64,000 nucleotides of DNA from Nitrospirota bacterium (GCA_014874185.1 JACWAF010000013.1:24854-88853), one strand, 5' to 3'; shown: positions 25,166 through 33,577, counted from the stretch's first letter. Notes: a model not told the origin generated them from the sequence alone. Made by a program: numbers and translations.

Positions 25166-25190
25166 ATCCCCCCTTAATTTAAGGGGGGAT
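25166..25190. terminator. Perfect hairpin just after priA
   Basis: ATCCCCCCTTAA and TTAAGGGGGGAT form a perfect 12 bp stem with a single-base loop, 5 nt past the priA stop. It lacks a long T run, so termination is only possible. Similar GGGGGG-stem hairpins occur at 41566 and in the 59.4 kb gap, suggesting a repeat family. Confidence 0.5.
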
Positions 25191-25202
25191 GAAGGGGGGT
25201 TA

Positions 25203-25781
25203 CTACCTGCCCTTTATCCACCAGTCGCTCTTGTCCGAAAACCACCAGAGCGAGGAGTCCGTCTCCAGTATAACGGACGCAAGCCTTTTGGCCTCATCGG
25301 TCTCAAGCCTTTTAAGGGCGAAATCGAGCCACTCGTCGGCGTACTTGCTGCCCAGGTCCTTGCACTCCTTCAGGGCAAGTATCATCTCAAGCTGGTCGGC
25401 ATCGCGGGCCAGGCGGCTCTCGGGCGTCTTCCGCTCTTCGAATTCAGTTATCAGCGCATGGAGTTCGCCTCCGAAAGGCAGTTGTTCCGTAAGCTCTTTA
25501 AGTGTCTTCTCACCATCCACTTTCACATATTTTTTATTTACATAGTTCAGATCGCCTGTCCTGGCCTCCGGCAGGTCGTGGAAGAGACAGAGTTTCAAGA
25601 GCCTTCCTTTGTCTATCCCCTCAGAAAGGTACCCGAGGACAAAGCCTATATAAACGGTGCGAAAGATATGTTCCGCCACGGATTCCGCCCCGGTGCCCAG
25701 GAACTGATACCCGCTCCGGGGGGTGCGCTTCAGCATCCCGGCCTCGAAGAGGAAGTTGGCTATCTCAGGCAGTTTTTCCAT
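25203..25781 (-). CDS. HD-domain phosphohydrolase (YfbR/HDDC2-like)
   Basis: About 192 residues forming a single HD domain. SVAEHIFRTVYIGFVLGYLS and LKLCLFHDLPEARTGDLNYVNKKYV supply the metal-binding H...HD, and LARDADQLEMILALKECKDLG gives the last Asp. This is the pattern of the YfbR/HDDC2 family, which hydrolyses (deoxy)nucleoside 5'-monophosphates, so a 5'-nucleotidase role in nucleotide pool balance is likely. The ATG at 25781 is preferred; a GTG at 25799 would add six residues. TAATAT ends 8 nt before the ATG and there is no Shine-Dalgarno, fitting a leaderless mRNA. It converges with priA. Confidence 0.82.
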   Translation of the reverse strand: MEKLPEIANFLFEAGMLKRTPRSGYQFLGTGAESVAEHIFRTVYIGFVLGYLSEGIDKGRLLKLCLFHDLPEARTGDLNYVNKKYVKVDGEKTLKELTEQLPFGGELHALITEFEERKTPESRLARDADQLEMILALKECKDLGSKYADEWLDFALKRLETDEAKRLASVILETDSSLWWFSDKSDWWIKGR

Positions 25782-25897
25782 GGGGATTAATATTATCACA
25801 TCCGGCGGGCATTACAGAAGGCCGCGCCTTAAAAGTGCACCCATTTGATAATATAATCTAATTGGGAGATAGGACTTCCAAATAAGAGAGGTTTTCA

Positions 25898-27535
25898 GTG
25901 AAGAGACTGGTCATTTTATCTTACACTGCAATTCTCATCATAATCGGGCTGCTCCTCTATCACTTCATAAAGGGGCGGAGAGCGGAATGGGAGATTGTCC
26001 TGCTTTCAGCGGGCGTGGGAATTTCCTTCTTCTTTTACATGGTTTTTCATACCTTGAGCAGGGAGGTAACTGAACGCAAGAAAGCGGAGCAGGAGGCCGG
26101 GCGCCTCAGCCACAAGTACGAGCTGATATTCAAATCGATGAACGAGGGATTGGCGGGCTTTGACAGTGAAGGCAGACCCCTTTTCATAAACCAGGCCGCC
26201 CTCCGGATGCTTGGGTTCAAACGGGAGGAACTGGAGGGGAGAAATGCGCACGACCTCATCCATGGCAAGAGAACTGACGGCAGCCCTTATCCCCTTGAGG
26301 AATGCCCCATGCGGGACACCCTGGTAAACGGCGTGCCGCACGCCGTCACCGGCGAGGTCTTCTGGAGAAAAGACGGCACGTCCTTCCCGGTGGAATACGC
26401 GTCCAACCCCATACTGGAAGAGGGGAGGATCACTGGGTCCGCCATAACATTCAGGGACGTGACAAAACGGATCGAGACCGAGAAGGCCCTCCAGCAGGCG
26501 AACGAGACGCTTGCCAAATGGCTTAACGAGGTCGAACAGCGGAACCGCGAGATAGAACTGCTGAGCGAGATGGGCAGCCTCTTCCAGGCCTGCGCCGCCG
26601 AGCGGGAAGTGTACGAGGTCATAAAGACATCCGTCCGGAAGTTGTTCCCTCTGGACTCCGGGAGCGTTTTCCTCCTTAACGAGGCGGGGACCCTGCTGGA
26701 ATCCGCGGTCATCTGGGGGGAGGTGCCGCCCGATGAGCAGGTCTTCACGCCCGAGGAATGCTGGGCGTTCAGACTTGGAAAAGAATATCTTGTAAGCAGA
26801 AAAAACCCCGCGATACCCTGTCCTCACGTCAAGAATCCCGCGTGGGGTTATCTGTGCGCCCCCATGATGGCGCAGGGTGAGACCCTGGGGCTTTTCCATC
26901 TGCGCTTCGGCCAATACGGGGCCGGACCCATTGAACCGGAGGAGGGCCTTTCCAGGGACAGAAGGCTGCTGGCCTCGGCCGTGGCGGAGGGCATCTCCCT
27001 TTCCATAGCCAATTTCAAGCTGCGCGAAAGGCTCCTCAATCAGTCCATCCACGACCCCCTTACGGGGCTTTACAATAGAAGATACATGGATGATATGCTG
27101 GAGAGGGAACTGCACCGCATGGCCCGCAAGAATTCGCCGCTGGGGGTGATCATGCTTGACATAGACCATTTCAAGCAGTTCAACGACACGTATGGGCACG
27201 AGGCCGGAGACCTCCTCCTGAAGGCGATCGGGACATATCTGCAGACCAGCATACGCGAAGAGGATTTTGCCTGCCGTTTCGGCGGGGAGGAATTCGTAAT
27301 CGTACTGCCCGAGACCATCCTCGCAAAAACCCGCGAGCGGGCCGAGGAGCTGCGAAAGGGCATAAAAGGGCTCTCGCTAAATTATAAAGGCAATCCCCTG
27401 GGCCAGGTTACGGTGTCTCTTGGCTCGGCCGTCTTCCCCCAGAACGGCCTTGTCATGGCCGAATTGCTGAGAGCCGCGGACGCCGCCCTATACCGCGCCA
27501 AGGCCGAGGGCCGCGACCGCGCCGTCAGCATGTAA
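25898..27535 (+). CDS. Membrane PAS-GAF-GGDEF diguanylate cyclase
   Basis: A 545-residue sensor making cyclic di-GMP. Two N-terminal membrane segments (ILSYTAILIIIGLLLYHFI and IVLLSAGVGISFFFYMVFH) leave almost no periplasmic loop. A coiled coil, a PAS domain (about 70-190) and a second coiled coil follow. The GAF domain (about 220-370) includes EMGSLFQACAAEREVYEV and GSVFLLNEAGTLLESAV, and the GGDEF domain covers 385-545. The active-site loop is FACRFGGEEFVIVLPE, a functional GGEEF, and the metal-binding GVIMLDIDHFKQFNDTYGH is intact. No obvious I-site RxxD precedes GGEEF at the usual distance. The start is GTG with AGAGAGG upstream. No effector or phosphodiesterase is nearby. Confidence 0.92.
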   Translation: MKRLVILSYTAILIIIGLLLYHFIKGRRAEWEIVLLSAGVGISFFFYMVFHTLSREVTERKKAEQEAGRLSHKYELIFKSMNEGLAGFDSEGRPLFINQAALRMLGFKREELEGRNAHDLIHGKRTDGSPYPLEECPMRDTLVNGVPHAVTGEVFWRKDGTSFPVEYASNPILEEGRITGSAITFRDVTKRIETEKALQQANETLAKWLNEVEQRNREIELLSEMGSLFQACAAEREVYEVIKTSVRKLFPLDSGSVFLLNEAGTLLESAVIWGEVPPDEQVFTPEECWAFRLGKEYLVSRKNPAIPCPHVKNPAWGYLCAPMMAQGETLGLFHLRFGQYGAGPIEPEEGLSRDRRLLASAVAEGISLSIANFKLRERLLNQSIHDPLTGLYNRRYMDDMLERELHRMARKNSPLGVIMLDIDHFKQFNDTYGHEAGDLLLKAIGTYLQTSIREEDFACRFGGEEFVIVLPETILAKTRERAEELRKGIKGLSLNYKGNPLGQVTVSLGSAVFPQNGLVMAELLRAADAALYRAKAEGRDRAVSM

Positions 27536-27543
27536 AGAAATAG

Positions 27544-27671
27544 CTGCTTTTTCTTGTAAGAAAAAGTAGCCAAAAAGAACTTTTAGCTTTTTTTCCGCTT
27601 CTGCGAAGCGGAAAAAAGAGCAAGAGTTTTTTCTTTTGCTACTTTTCTTTTTTGCAAAAAAGAAAAGTAGA
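27544..27671. repeat. Three-hairpin repeat, copy 3
   Basis: Hairpins CTGCTTTTTCTTGTAAGAAAAAGTAG, TTTTCCGCTTCTGCGAAGCGGAAAA and CTACTTTTCTTTTTTGCAAAAAAGAAAAGTAG lie in a row. The element begins about 9 nt after the stop of the diguanylate cyclase. Its middle stem has a sequence (CCGCTTC/GAAGCGG) different from copies 1 and 2 (GCGGGGC/GCCCCGC) while keeping the pairing. Confidence 0.82.
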
Positions 27672-27685
27672 TTCCTTGGGTTTTT

Positions 27686-27715
27686 TTGACATCCCCGCCC
27701 GGCGTGTGTTAAAAA
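27686..27715 (+). promoter_or_regulatory. Promoter of lysA, apparently leaderless
   Basis: TTGACA at 27686-27691, an 18 nt spacer and TAAAAA at 27710-27715 end 8 nt before the lysA ATG at 27724. A transcript starting 6-8 nt after the -10 would begin at or just before the ATG. The geometry is identical to that of rpmH (39578-39607): the -35 begins exactly 38 nt before the ATG in both. Confidence 0.6.
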
Positions 27716-27723
27716 ATCAGATT

Positions 27724-28971
27724 ATGCATTACTTCACCTACAAAGGCCGGGAACTATGCGCGGAGGACGTGCCCATAACGGAACTCGCCCGCGAGTACGG
27801 CACGCCTCTCTACATCTATAGCCAAAAAACCCTTGTGCGGCACATAAACGCCTATAAGAGCGCCTTCGAGGGTTATCCGCATCTCATCTGTTATGCCCTG
27901 AAGGCCAACACCAACGGGGCCATCCTGAAGCTCCTGGCGGGCGAGGGCGCGGGCGGTGACATAGTCTCCGGGGGCGAACTTTACCGGGCCCTCAGGGCCG
28001 GGATCCCAGCCAAAAAAATAGTCTATGCCGGAGTGGGCAAGACGGAAGAAGAGATAAACTTCGCGCTCCGGAAGAAGATACTCATGTTCAATGTGGAGAG
28101 CGCGGACGAACTGGCCCGGATAGATGAAGTGGCTGGCCAATTGGGCGCTAAGGCCCCGATAGCCCTCCGTGTGAACCCGGACATAAACCCGAAGAGCCAC
28201 CCCTATATCTCCACCGGCATGAGGGAACACAAGTTCGGCATTCCGGTGGAGCAGGCCCTTCTCCTCTACAGGCAGGCCTCCCGGATGAAAAATGTAAACG
28301 TAATCGGCATACACCAGCATATAGGCTCTCAGCTTACGGAGATAACTCCGTTCGCCGATTCGCTGAAGAAGACCCTTTCCGTTATCGACAGGCTCCGCGG
28401 AAACGGGATAGGGCTTAAATACCTGGACGTGGGCGGGGGGCTTGGCATCCCTTACAGGGAAGAGGACAATCCGCCTGAACCATCAGAGCTTGCCGGAAAG
28501 CTTCTGCCCCTTCTGGGAGAGAGCGGGCGCGGCCTCACGATAATCATAGAGCCCGGAAGGTCCATAGCGGGCAACGCGGGCGTGCTTGTAACAAAGTGCC
28601 TTTACACGAAAGCGGGCGCGGACAGGGAGTTCGTCATCGTGGACGCCGGGATGAACGACCTCATACGCCCGTCCCTGTATGGCTCCTATCACCGCATACT
28701 TCCGGCCGTAAACAATAGAAGAGAGATAAAAAAGGCCGATGTCGTGGGGCCGATCTGCGAATCCGGCGACTTCCTGGCGAAAGAAAGGGAGATGCCCGCC
28801 GTCAAGAAAGGCGAGTACCTGGTGGTGATGAGCGCGGGGGCATACGGCTTCAGCATGGCTTCCACCTATAACTCGCGCCCCAGGCCGGCCGAGGTCCTCG
28901 TGGACGGCAAGTCCCACAGGCTGATACGGAAAAGGGAGACCTACCCCGACCTCGTAAAAGGGGAATTTTAA
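27724..28971 (+). CDS. lysA: Diaminopimelate decarboxylase
   Basis: A 415-residue PLP enzyme making lysine from meso-diaminopimelate. YALKANTNGAILKLLAGEGAGGDIVSGGEL contains the PLP lysine. GIHQHIGSQLTEI, LDVGGGLGIPY, IIEPGRSIAGNAGVLVTKCLY, and GPICESGDFLAKERE with the active-site Cys are all present, as is SAGAYGFSMASTYNSRPRPAEVL. Length and order are normal. The ATG at 27724 is chosen because the conserved part starts there and a consensus promoter sits 8 nt upstream with no Shine-Dalgarno. dapF (4 nt after) and dapA follow, forming a lysine/diaminopimelate operon. Confidence 0.96.
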   Translation: MHYFTYKGRELCAEDVPITELAREYGTPLYIYSQKTLVRHINAYKSAFEGYPHLICYALKANTNGAILKLLAGEGAGGDIVSGGELYRALRAGIPAKKIVYAGVGKTEEEINFALRKKILMFNVESADELARIDEVAGQLGAKAPIALRVNPDINPKSHPYISTGMREHKFGIPVEQALLLYRQASRMKNVNVIGIHQHIGSQLTEITPFADSLKKTLSVIDRLRGNGIGLKYLDVGGGLGIPYREEDNPPEPSELAGKLLPLLGESGRGLTIIIEPGRSIAGNAGVLVTKCLYTKAGADREFVIVDAGMNDLIRPSLYGSYHRILPAVNNRREIKKADVVGPICESGDFLAKEREMPAVKKGEYLVVMSAGAYGFSMASTYNSRPRPAEVLVDGKSHRLIRKRETYPDLVKGEF

Positions 28972-28974
28972 CTT

Positions 28975-29814
28975 TTGGCCTTTCCCTCGACCATACACTT
29001 TACTAAAATGCAGGGCACGGGAAACGACTTCGTGCTCATAGACGGCCTTCGCCAGGACATCTCGGCGATAGACTTCACCCGCGCGGCGAGACATCTCTGC
29101 GACCGGAGGTCCGGCATCGGGGCGGACCAGGTGCTTCTGCTTCTTCCTTCGCAAACCGCCGATTTCAGGATGAGGATATTCAACGCCGACGGCTCCGATG
29201 TGCAGATGTGCGGAAACGGCATAAGGTGCCTGGCAAAATACATCTGGGACAGAGGGCTTTCTGATAAAAAGATATTGGACATAGAGACCCCGGCGGGCGT
29301 TATAAAACCGGAGAAGAGAGACGGCCTTGTCCGCGTGGACATGGGAATTCCAATCCTGGAGGCCGAAAAGATACCCGTCCGGCTGGAGGGGAGAGTGGTT
29401 GATTATCCGCTGAAACTGGAGGATGCCGTGTTCCCGGTCACGTGCGTTTCGATGGGCAATCCGCACGCGGTGGTGTTCGTGGACGACGTGGACGGCTTTC
29501 CGGTTGCCCGCTATGGGCCGTTTATTGAGAACCATCAGATCTTCCCGGAGAGGACGAATGTGGAATTCGTGCAGGTAATCGGCACTGATAGTATAAAAAT
29601 GAGGGTATGGGAGCGCGGGGCCGGCGAGACCATGGCCTGCGGCACTGGGGCGTCCGCGGCCACTGCGGCGTCGAGGCTGAAGGGGCTTGCCTCCGGGCGG
29701 GTCAGGGTGCGGCTCATGGGCGGGGAGCTTGTGATAGAGTGGGAAGGTGAAGGCACGCATCTGTTCATGACCGGCCCGGCCGAAGAGGTATTCGAGGGGG
29801 AGATAAAGGTATGA
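28975..29814 (+). CDS. dapF: Diaminopimelate epimerase
   Basis: A 279-residue cofactor-independent racemase converting LL- to meso-diaminopimelate. FTKMQGTGNDFVLIDGL is the N-terminal motif. MCGNGIRCLAKY contains the first catalytic Cys and ACGTGASAAT the second. SMGNPHAVVFVDDVD and ERTNVEFVQV are also typical. The best start is a TTG at 28975, since the first ATG (29008) would remove the first strand of the fold; AAAGGGGAATT lies upstream. It follows lysA by 3 nt and precedes dapA. Confidence 0.95.
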   Translation: MAFPSTIHFTKMQGTGNDFVLIDGLRQDISAIDFTRAARHLCDRRSGIGADQVLLLLPSQTADFRMRIFNADGSDVQMCGNGIRCLAKYIWDRGLSDKKILDIETPAGVIKPEKRDGLVRVDMGIPILEAEKIPVRLEGRVVDYPLKLEDAVFPVTCVSMGNPHAVVFVDDVDGFPVARYGPFIENHQIFPERTNVEFVQVIGTDSIKMRVWERGAGETMACGTGASAATAASRLKGLASGRVRVRLMGGELVIEWEGEGTHLFMTGPAEEVFEGEIKV

Positions 29815-29835
29815 TACGAAGAAGGAGGAGATTAT

Positions 29836-30711
29836 ATGTTTGAAGGTTCGATGGTCGCCATGGTGACCCCTTTCAAAAGAGGAAAGGTTGACGAGAAGGC
29901 GCTTATAAGCATGGTGAACTGGCAGATAGAGGAAGGCACCGACGCCATCATCCCCTGCGGCACCACCGGGGAGAGCGCCACGCTCGATTTCGACGAACAT
30001 TACAGGGTGATAGAGGTAGTGGTAAAGGCCGTAAAAGGGCGCGTGCCGGTAATCGCTGGCACCGGGGCAAACTCCACGGATGAGGCCATACTGATAACCA
30101 GGAAGGCCCGCGAACTTGGCGCGGACGGCGCGCTGCTGGTGTCGCCCTATTACAACAAGCCCACCCAGCAGGGCATATACCTGCACTACAAGGCCGTGGC
30201 GGACAGCGTGAAAGGCTTCCCGCTGATCCTCTATAACGTACCGGGCAGGACGTCTTCCAATATCCTTCCGGAGACGGTGGCGAGGCTGGCGGAGGTAAGG
30301 AACATAGTGGGCATCAAAGAGGCCACGGGCGACATGAAGCAGGCAAGCGAGCTTTTACGCCTTGTGGGCGGCGGCTTCACCGTGCTCTCCGGCGATGACT
30401 TCACCACGCTTCCCATGTACGTGCTGGGCGGGAAGGGCGCTATCTCCGTGAGCGCCAACGTGCTCCCAAAAAAGCAGGCGCTCATGTGGGACGCCTGGAA
30501 GGCGGGCGACATCGAGCACGCCAGAAGACTGCATTTCGAGCTGGAACCCCTTAACAAGGCCATGTTCATAGAGACCAACCCCATCCCGGTGAAAACCGCG
30601 CTTGCCATGATGGGACTTATAAAAGAGGAATTCCGCCTGCCGCTCTGCCGGATGGGCGATGAGAACCGGAAGAAGCTTGAGAAAGCGCTCAAGGGATATA
30701 GGCTCATCTAG
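29836..30711 (+). CDS. dapA: 4-hydroxy-tetrahydrodipicolinate synthase
   Basis: A 291-residue TIM-barrel aldolase condensing pyruvate with aspartate semialdehyde. PCGTTGESATLDFDEH, GADGALLVSPYYNKPTQQGIYLHYKAVAD (catalytic Tyr), LYNVPGRTSSNI and VGIKEATGDMKQ (Schiff-base Lys) are all in place. GAAGGAGGAGATT is a strong ribosome-binding site. As third gene after lysA and dapF it completes part of the lysine/peptidoglycan precursor pathway; dapB and the aminotransferase are not in the window. lysC is in a separate operon at 34186-35451. Confidence 0.97.
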   Translation: MFEGSMVAMVTPFKRGKVDEKALISMVNWQIEEGTDAIIPCGTTGESATLDFDEHYRVIEVVVKAVKGRVPVIAGTGANSTDEAILITRKARELGADGALLVSPYYNKPTQQGIYLHYKAVADSVKGFPLILYNVPGRTSSNILPETVARLAEVRNIVGIKEATGDMKQASELLRLVGGGFTVLSGDDFTTLPMYVLGGKGAISVSANVLPKKQALMWDAWKAGDIEHARRLHFELEPLNKAMFIETNPIPVKTALAMMGLIKEEFRLPLCRMGDENRKKLEKALKGYRLI

Positions 30712-30735
30712 AGGATGCTGGAAAAACCTTTTTAC

Positions 30736-30814
30736 GTCATTGCGAGGAGCTTTAAGCGGCGAAGCAACCTCGCGTTTTAAAAGAGGCCGGATTGCTTCGC
30801 TGCGCTCGCAATGA
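30736..30814. repeat. Long palindrome with GTCATTGCGAG ends
   Basis: GTCATTGCGAGGAGC on the left pairs with GCTCGCAATGAC on the right, and inner segments GGCGAAGCAACCTCG and GATTGCTTCGCTG also pair. This is a widespread bacterial intergenic palindrome type. A single half (TGTCATTGCGAGCGAAGCG...) occurs at 63779-63808. Confidence 0.8.
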
Positions 30815-30867
30815 CAACCCTGGTTCTTCAGCAGATTTGCTGGATTATCCTGTAATCAGGAGACGAA

Positions 30868-30902
30868 AAAAGGGCGGGAAATAAAAATTCCCGCCCTTTT
30901 CA
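30868..30902. terminator. Bidirectional intrinsic terminator
   Basis: AAAAAAGGGCGGGAA pairs with TTCCCGCCCTTTT around an AT-rich loop, giving a GC-rich stem with A and T tails. It lies between the convergent dapA and DAGK-family genes. Confidence 0.88.
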
Positions 30903-30970
30903 TTTCTGCCGGTATCAGTTCCTTCAAACCAGTTCTGAGGCGGGAACGGAAAGAATCTCTGAATTTTCCT

Positions 30971-31846
30971 CTAAAAAATGAGCCTGAGCATTTCGGGCGA
31001 GATATCGATAACAACCGGGCTTTTGCCGATATAATCCCCGTCGGCCTGGACGTGGGCGGGGGAGGCGATCTCCACCTTATTGCATTCCCTGTAAACCACG
31101 TCCCTGAACCGGGTATGGATGCCGATTAGAATGCCCGCCGTGTATTTCAGCACCGAAAGCCTTCCTTTTTTCCTCATGAGCACCGCGTAGAGGGTTGGGT
31201 CCATGATGCTTGCGTGCGGGGCCGCCTTCATATAGCCCCCATAGCTTGCCCCCTTGCAGATTATGGCGCTTGCCGCCCGGTATTCCTCCCCGTCCAGGCG
31301 TATCTTAAGCGGCTCCGGGTTCCACCTCAAAAGATTTTTGAGCCCGCTCAGGATATATGCCGCCTTGCCTGAATACTTTTTTAATTTCTTGTCCACGTTG
31401 TAAACGGCCCAGGCATCGAACCCCACGCCGGCCATCAGGAAATATCTTCTCTCCGTGCCGTCCGGAAAATTGAGCCTGCCAAGATGTGCGTCATGAACGT
31501 TGCCGGAAAGGATCCTTTTTACAGCCCCGCGCACGTCTTCAGGATAGCGGAGTTCCTTTGCGAGCACGTTTGTGGTGCCCATCGGCAGAAGGCCCATCGG
31601 CACCCCGGTGCCCGCAAGGGCGTTTGCCACCTCGTTGAATGTGCCGTCCCCGCCCGCGGCCACGACAAGCCCGGCCCCTTCAGAGAGGGCCTTTCTTGCA
31701 AGCTCCGTTCCGTGCCCTTTTTTTTCGGTGAGATAAATTGATACCTTGAAGCCCGCTTTTTCAAGAAGAGCTGCGGCCAGCGCGAACTTTTTTTCGGACG
31801 CCCTTCTTGCCGCCGGGTTTGCCACGATCGCGCAGGTCTGTTTCAT
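30971..31846 (-). CDS. Diacylglycerol kinase/YegS-family lipid kinase
   Basis: A 291-residue soluble lipid kinase of the DAGK catalytic family. It opens CAIVANPAARRASEKKFALA, has the nucleotide motif VVAAGGDGTFNEVANAL, then GLLPMGTTNVLAKELRYP (family GTxNDFA-like loop) and GVGFDAWAVYNVD, with the C-terminal beta domain AHVQADGDYIG. The substrate may be diacylglycerol or another lipid. The ATG at 31846 is needed for the ANP motif. It therefore lies 86 nt inside the 3' end of bioW, a large overlap that suggests translational coupling. Third gene of the bioB-bioW operon, with no obvious role in biotin synthesis. Confidence 0.9.
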   Translation of the reverse strand: MKQTCAIVANPAARRASEKKFALAAALLEKAGFKVSIYLTEKKGHGTELARKALSEGAGLVVAAGGDGTFNEVANALAGTGVPMGLLPMGTTNVLAKELRYPEDVRGAVKRILSGNVHDAHLGRLNFPDGTERRYFLMAGVGFDAWAVYNVDKKLKKYSGKAAYILSGLKNLLRWNPEPLKIRLDGEEYRAASAIICKGASYGGYMKAAPHASIMDPTLYAVLMRKKGRLSVLKYTAGILIGIHTRFRDVVYRECNKVEIASPAHVQADGDYIGKSPVVIDISPEMLRLIF

Positions 31847-32627
31847 GAGGTGAGATTATACCGCCCACCGGCGATATTTTTCCAACCAGCACGGGGGTTT
31901 CTTCAAGGTATTCGATCAGGCTTTCGATCCGCTCCGCCCGGCTTACAAAGAAGACCCTTCCGCCCCTGTCGGTCTTCTTCTTCAGGTTGGGCAGCCGTAG
32001 ATAGCCATGCAGCGGGGTGCTCAGGTAGCCCGTCATGTAATTGCCGTTGTCCGATGTGCAAAGTTCCGCAAGTATGCCTGGCGCGGCCGCTACTTTTGAA
32101 GCGAGGATGAGGGCCTCGAACAGCCTGGTGCCCTGAAGCCCCCTGGCCTCTATCTGCGAGATGAGCTTTTTTTCAGCGGCCCCGGTGATCCCCAGCATCG
32201 AGGCGCGCACGCCACGTTTTTTATCGGGCTCCAGCCTATTGCCGGTGAGCGGGTCCAGTATTGCAGCCCCCCGCATCCCGCCCTTGGCAAAGACTTTGAA
32301 GGCTGCCTCTATTGCCCGCGTGGAAACGCCGATTCCGGACAGGATCTCCCCGGCCACCTCCCTTGCATCCGGAGTATTTGCGGTTTCCAGAGTAAAAACC
32401 GGGAGGGACGGCACAAGCGTGGGCCTCCGTGGAAGCGGCTCTACAACAAAGCTCATCCTGGAAGGGGTGCCGTTCGTGTGCGAGAGCGCCTTTCCGGAGT
32501 AATCTTCAAGCACCTCCGGTATCCGGTCCAACGTAAAAATCCCTTCCGCACCCGAGATATGCCGGCCCTTTTTTTCCGCCCTCATCCTTACGGAGAAGAG
32601 TTTTTTACGCCCTGGGTTTGAGACCAT
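31761..32627 (-). CDS. bioW: 6-carboxyhexanoate-CoA ligase (pimeloyl-CoA synthetase)
   Basis: A 288-residue enzyme activating pimelate with ATP and CoA for biotin synthesis. Matches to Bacillus BioW are visible: FSVRMRAEKKGRHISGAEGIF near the start, RGAAILDPLTGNRLEPDKKRGVRAS in the middle, EALILASKVAAAPGILAELCTSD and NYMTGYLSTPLHGYLR, then GGRVFFV. The start at 32627 overlaps bioB by 23 nt. The last ~28 residues (after GIISPHETD) read through the start of the DAGK gene and have no counterpart in Bacillus BioW. Presence of BioW implies a pimelate-activating route rather than the BioC-BioH pathway. bioF, bioA and bioD are not in this window. Confidence 0.9.
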   Translation of the reverse strand: MVSNPGRKKLFSVRMRAEKKGRHISGAEGIFTLDRIPEVLEDYSGKALSHTNGTPSRMSFVVEPLPRRPTLVPSLPVFTLETANTPDAREVAGEILSGIGVSTRAIEAAFKVFAKGGMRGAAILDPLTGNRLEPDKKRGVRASMLGITGAAEKKLISQIEARGLQGTRLFEALILASKVAAAPGILAELCTSDNGNYMTGYLSTPLHGYLRLPNLKKKTDRGGRVFFVSRAERIESLIEYLEETPVLVGKISPVGGIISPHETDLRDRGKPGGKKGVRKKVRAGRSSS

Positions 32628-33570
32628 AATCAGTTATCATTTTCAAGTCCATTTCGGGGGAGAGCCCTTCCTTTGTGAGGTAATCTCCGGTCAGGAGGCC
32701 GTCCGCCCCGGCCATGAAGATGAACGGGTTGAACTGGCCCAGTACCTGCGGCCGCCCGCCGCAGACCCGTATCTCGCGCATGGGCAGGACGAACCTGTAA
32801 AGGCTTATTATCTTCAGGGCCTCAAGAGGGCCCAGTTTCATCAAATTGCCCAGGCGCGTGCCCGGCACCGGGATCAGAAAATTCAGAGGGACCGAGTCCG
32901 CATCCACGGCTTTAAGCGTGAACGCCATCTCTATCCTGTCCTCCCAGTCCTCCCCCATCCCGAATATCCCGCCTGAGCAGAGCGAAAGCCCCGCCTCCTT
33001 TACGGCGGTTATGGTCCTCAGTTTGTCTGCGTAATTATGGGTTGAGCATATCTCGTCGAAGCGTTTTTTTGAGCTTTCGATATTATTGTGATAGCGCTCC
33101 AGCCCGGCCTGTTTTAAAAGCTTCAGTTCCTCCGGTCCCAGAAGCCCAAGCGTGGCGCACGGAAGAAGCCCCAGTTCTCGCACGCCGGATACCATATCGG
33201 CAATTTTCCCCAGTTCACGGCCATTTGGCTTCCTGCCGCTTGTCACGATGCAGAACCTCCGCGCGCCGGATTCCCGCGCCCTTTTTGCGGCCGAGAGCGC
33301 TTCGCCATTAGAGATAAGCGGATAGCTCTTTGTGCCTGCACTGGCCCTTGCGGACTGTGCGCACCAGGCGCAGTCTTCGGGGCAGTTGCCGCTCTTGGCG
33401 TTCACGATGGAGCAGAGGTCTATGCCATCTCCCTTCATCTCGAAGCGGATGCGGTTGGCCGCGGCGAACAGTTCAAATATCTCCGGCCCCTCTATCCGGG
33501 CAATTTGGCGCGCGTCCTTTTTCGTAAGCTGCCCGCCCGAAAGGACCTTCTCTTTCAGAAAATCAATCAT
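32605..33570 (-). CDS. bioB: Biotin synthase
   Basis: A 321-residue radical SAM enzyme inserting sulfur into dethiobiotin. GNCPEDCAWCAQSARAS holds the CxxxCxxC motif for the SAM [4Fe-4S] cluster. Other family blocks are LCSIVNAKSG, RYHNNIESSKKRFDEICSTH (Cys for the auxiliary cluster), GLSLCSGGIFGMGE, PLNFLIPVPGTRLG and GGRPQVLGQ. I take the ATG at 33570; an upstream in-frame ATG at 33630 would run through the BirA-type operator and promoter, so it is unlikely. There is no Shine-Dalgarno; GAAAAT ends 7 nt before the ATG with TTGACA 17 nt further up. Repression by biotin through BirA is predicted from the operator. Confidence 0.95.
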   Translation of the reverse strand: MIDFLKEKVLSGGQLTKKDARQIARIEGPEIFELFAAANRIRFEMKGDGIDLCSIVNAKSGNCPEDCAWCAQSARASAGTKSYPLISNGEALSAAKRARESGARRFCIVTSGRKPNGRELGKIADMVSGVRELGLLPCATLGLLGPEELKLLKQAGLERYHNNIESSKKRFDEICSTHNYADKLRTITAVKEAGLSLCSGGIFGMGEDWEDRIEMAFTLKAVDADSVPLNFLIPVPGTRLGNLMKLGPLEALKIISLYRFVLPMREIRVCGGRPQVLGQFNPFIFMAGADGLLTGDYLTKEGLSPEMDLKMITDYGLKPRA

Positions 33571-33577
33571 GGGAGAT

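Noticed and set aside
25161..25861. Plus-strand frames opposite the HD gene
   Set aside because: The HD motif and conserved residues are on the minus strand; the plus frames show none.
25840..25897. A cyclic di-GMP riboswitch before the diguanylate cyclase
   Set aside because: Only a small hairpin (TTGGGAGATAGGACTTCCAA) is visible; the conserved riboswitch core is absent.
27536..27723. A lysine riboswitch before lysA
   Set aside because: The space is filled by the three-hairpin repeat and the lysA promoter; no lysine-box elements are present.
28483..30186. A 567-codon open frame opposite lysA, dapF and dapA
   Set aside because: It runs antisense through three well-supported genes; no domain is visible.
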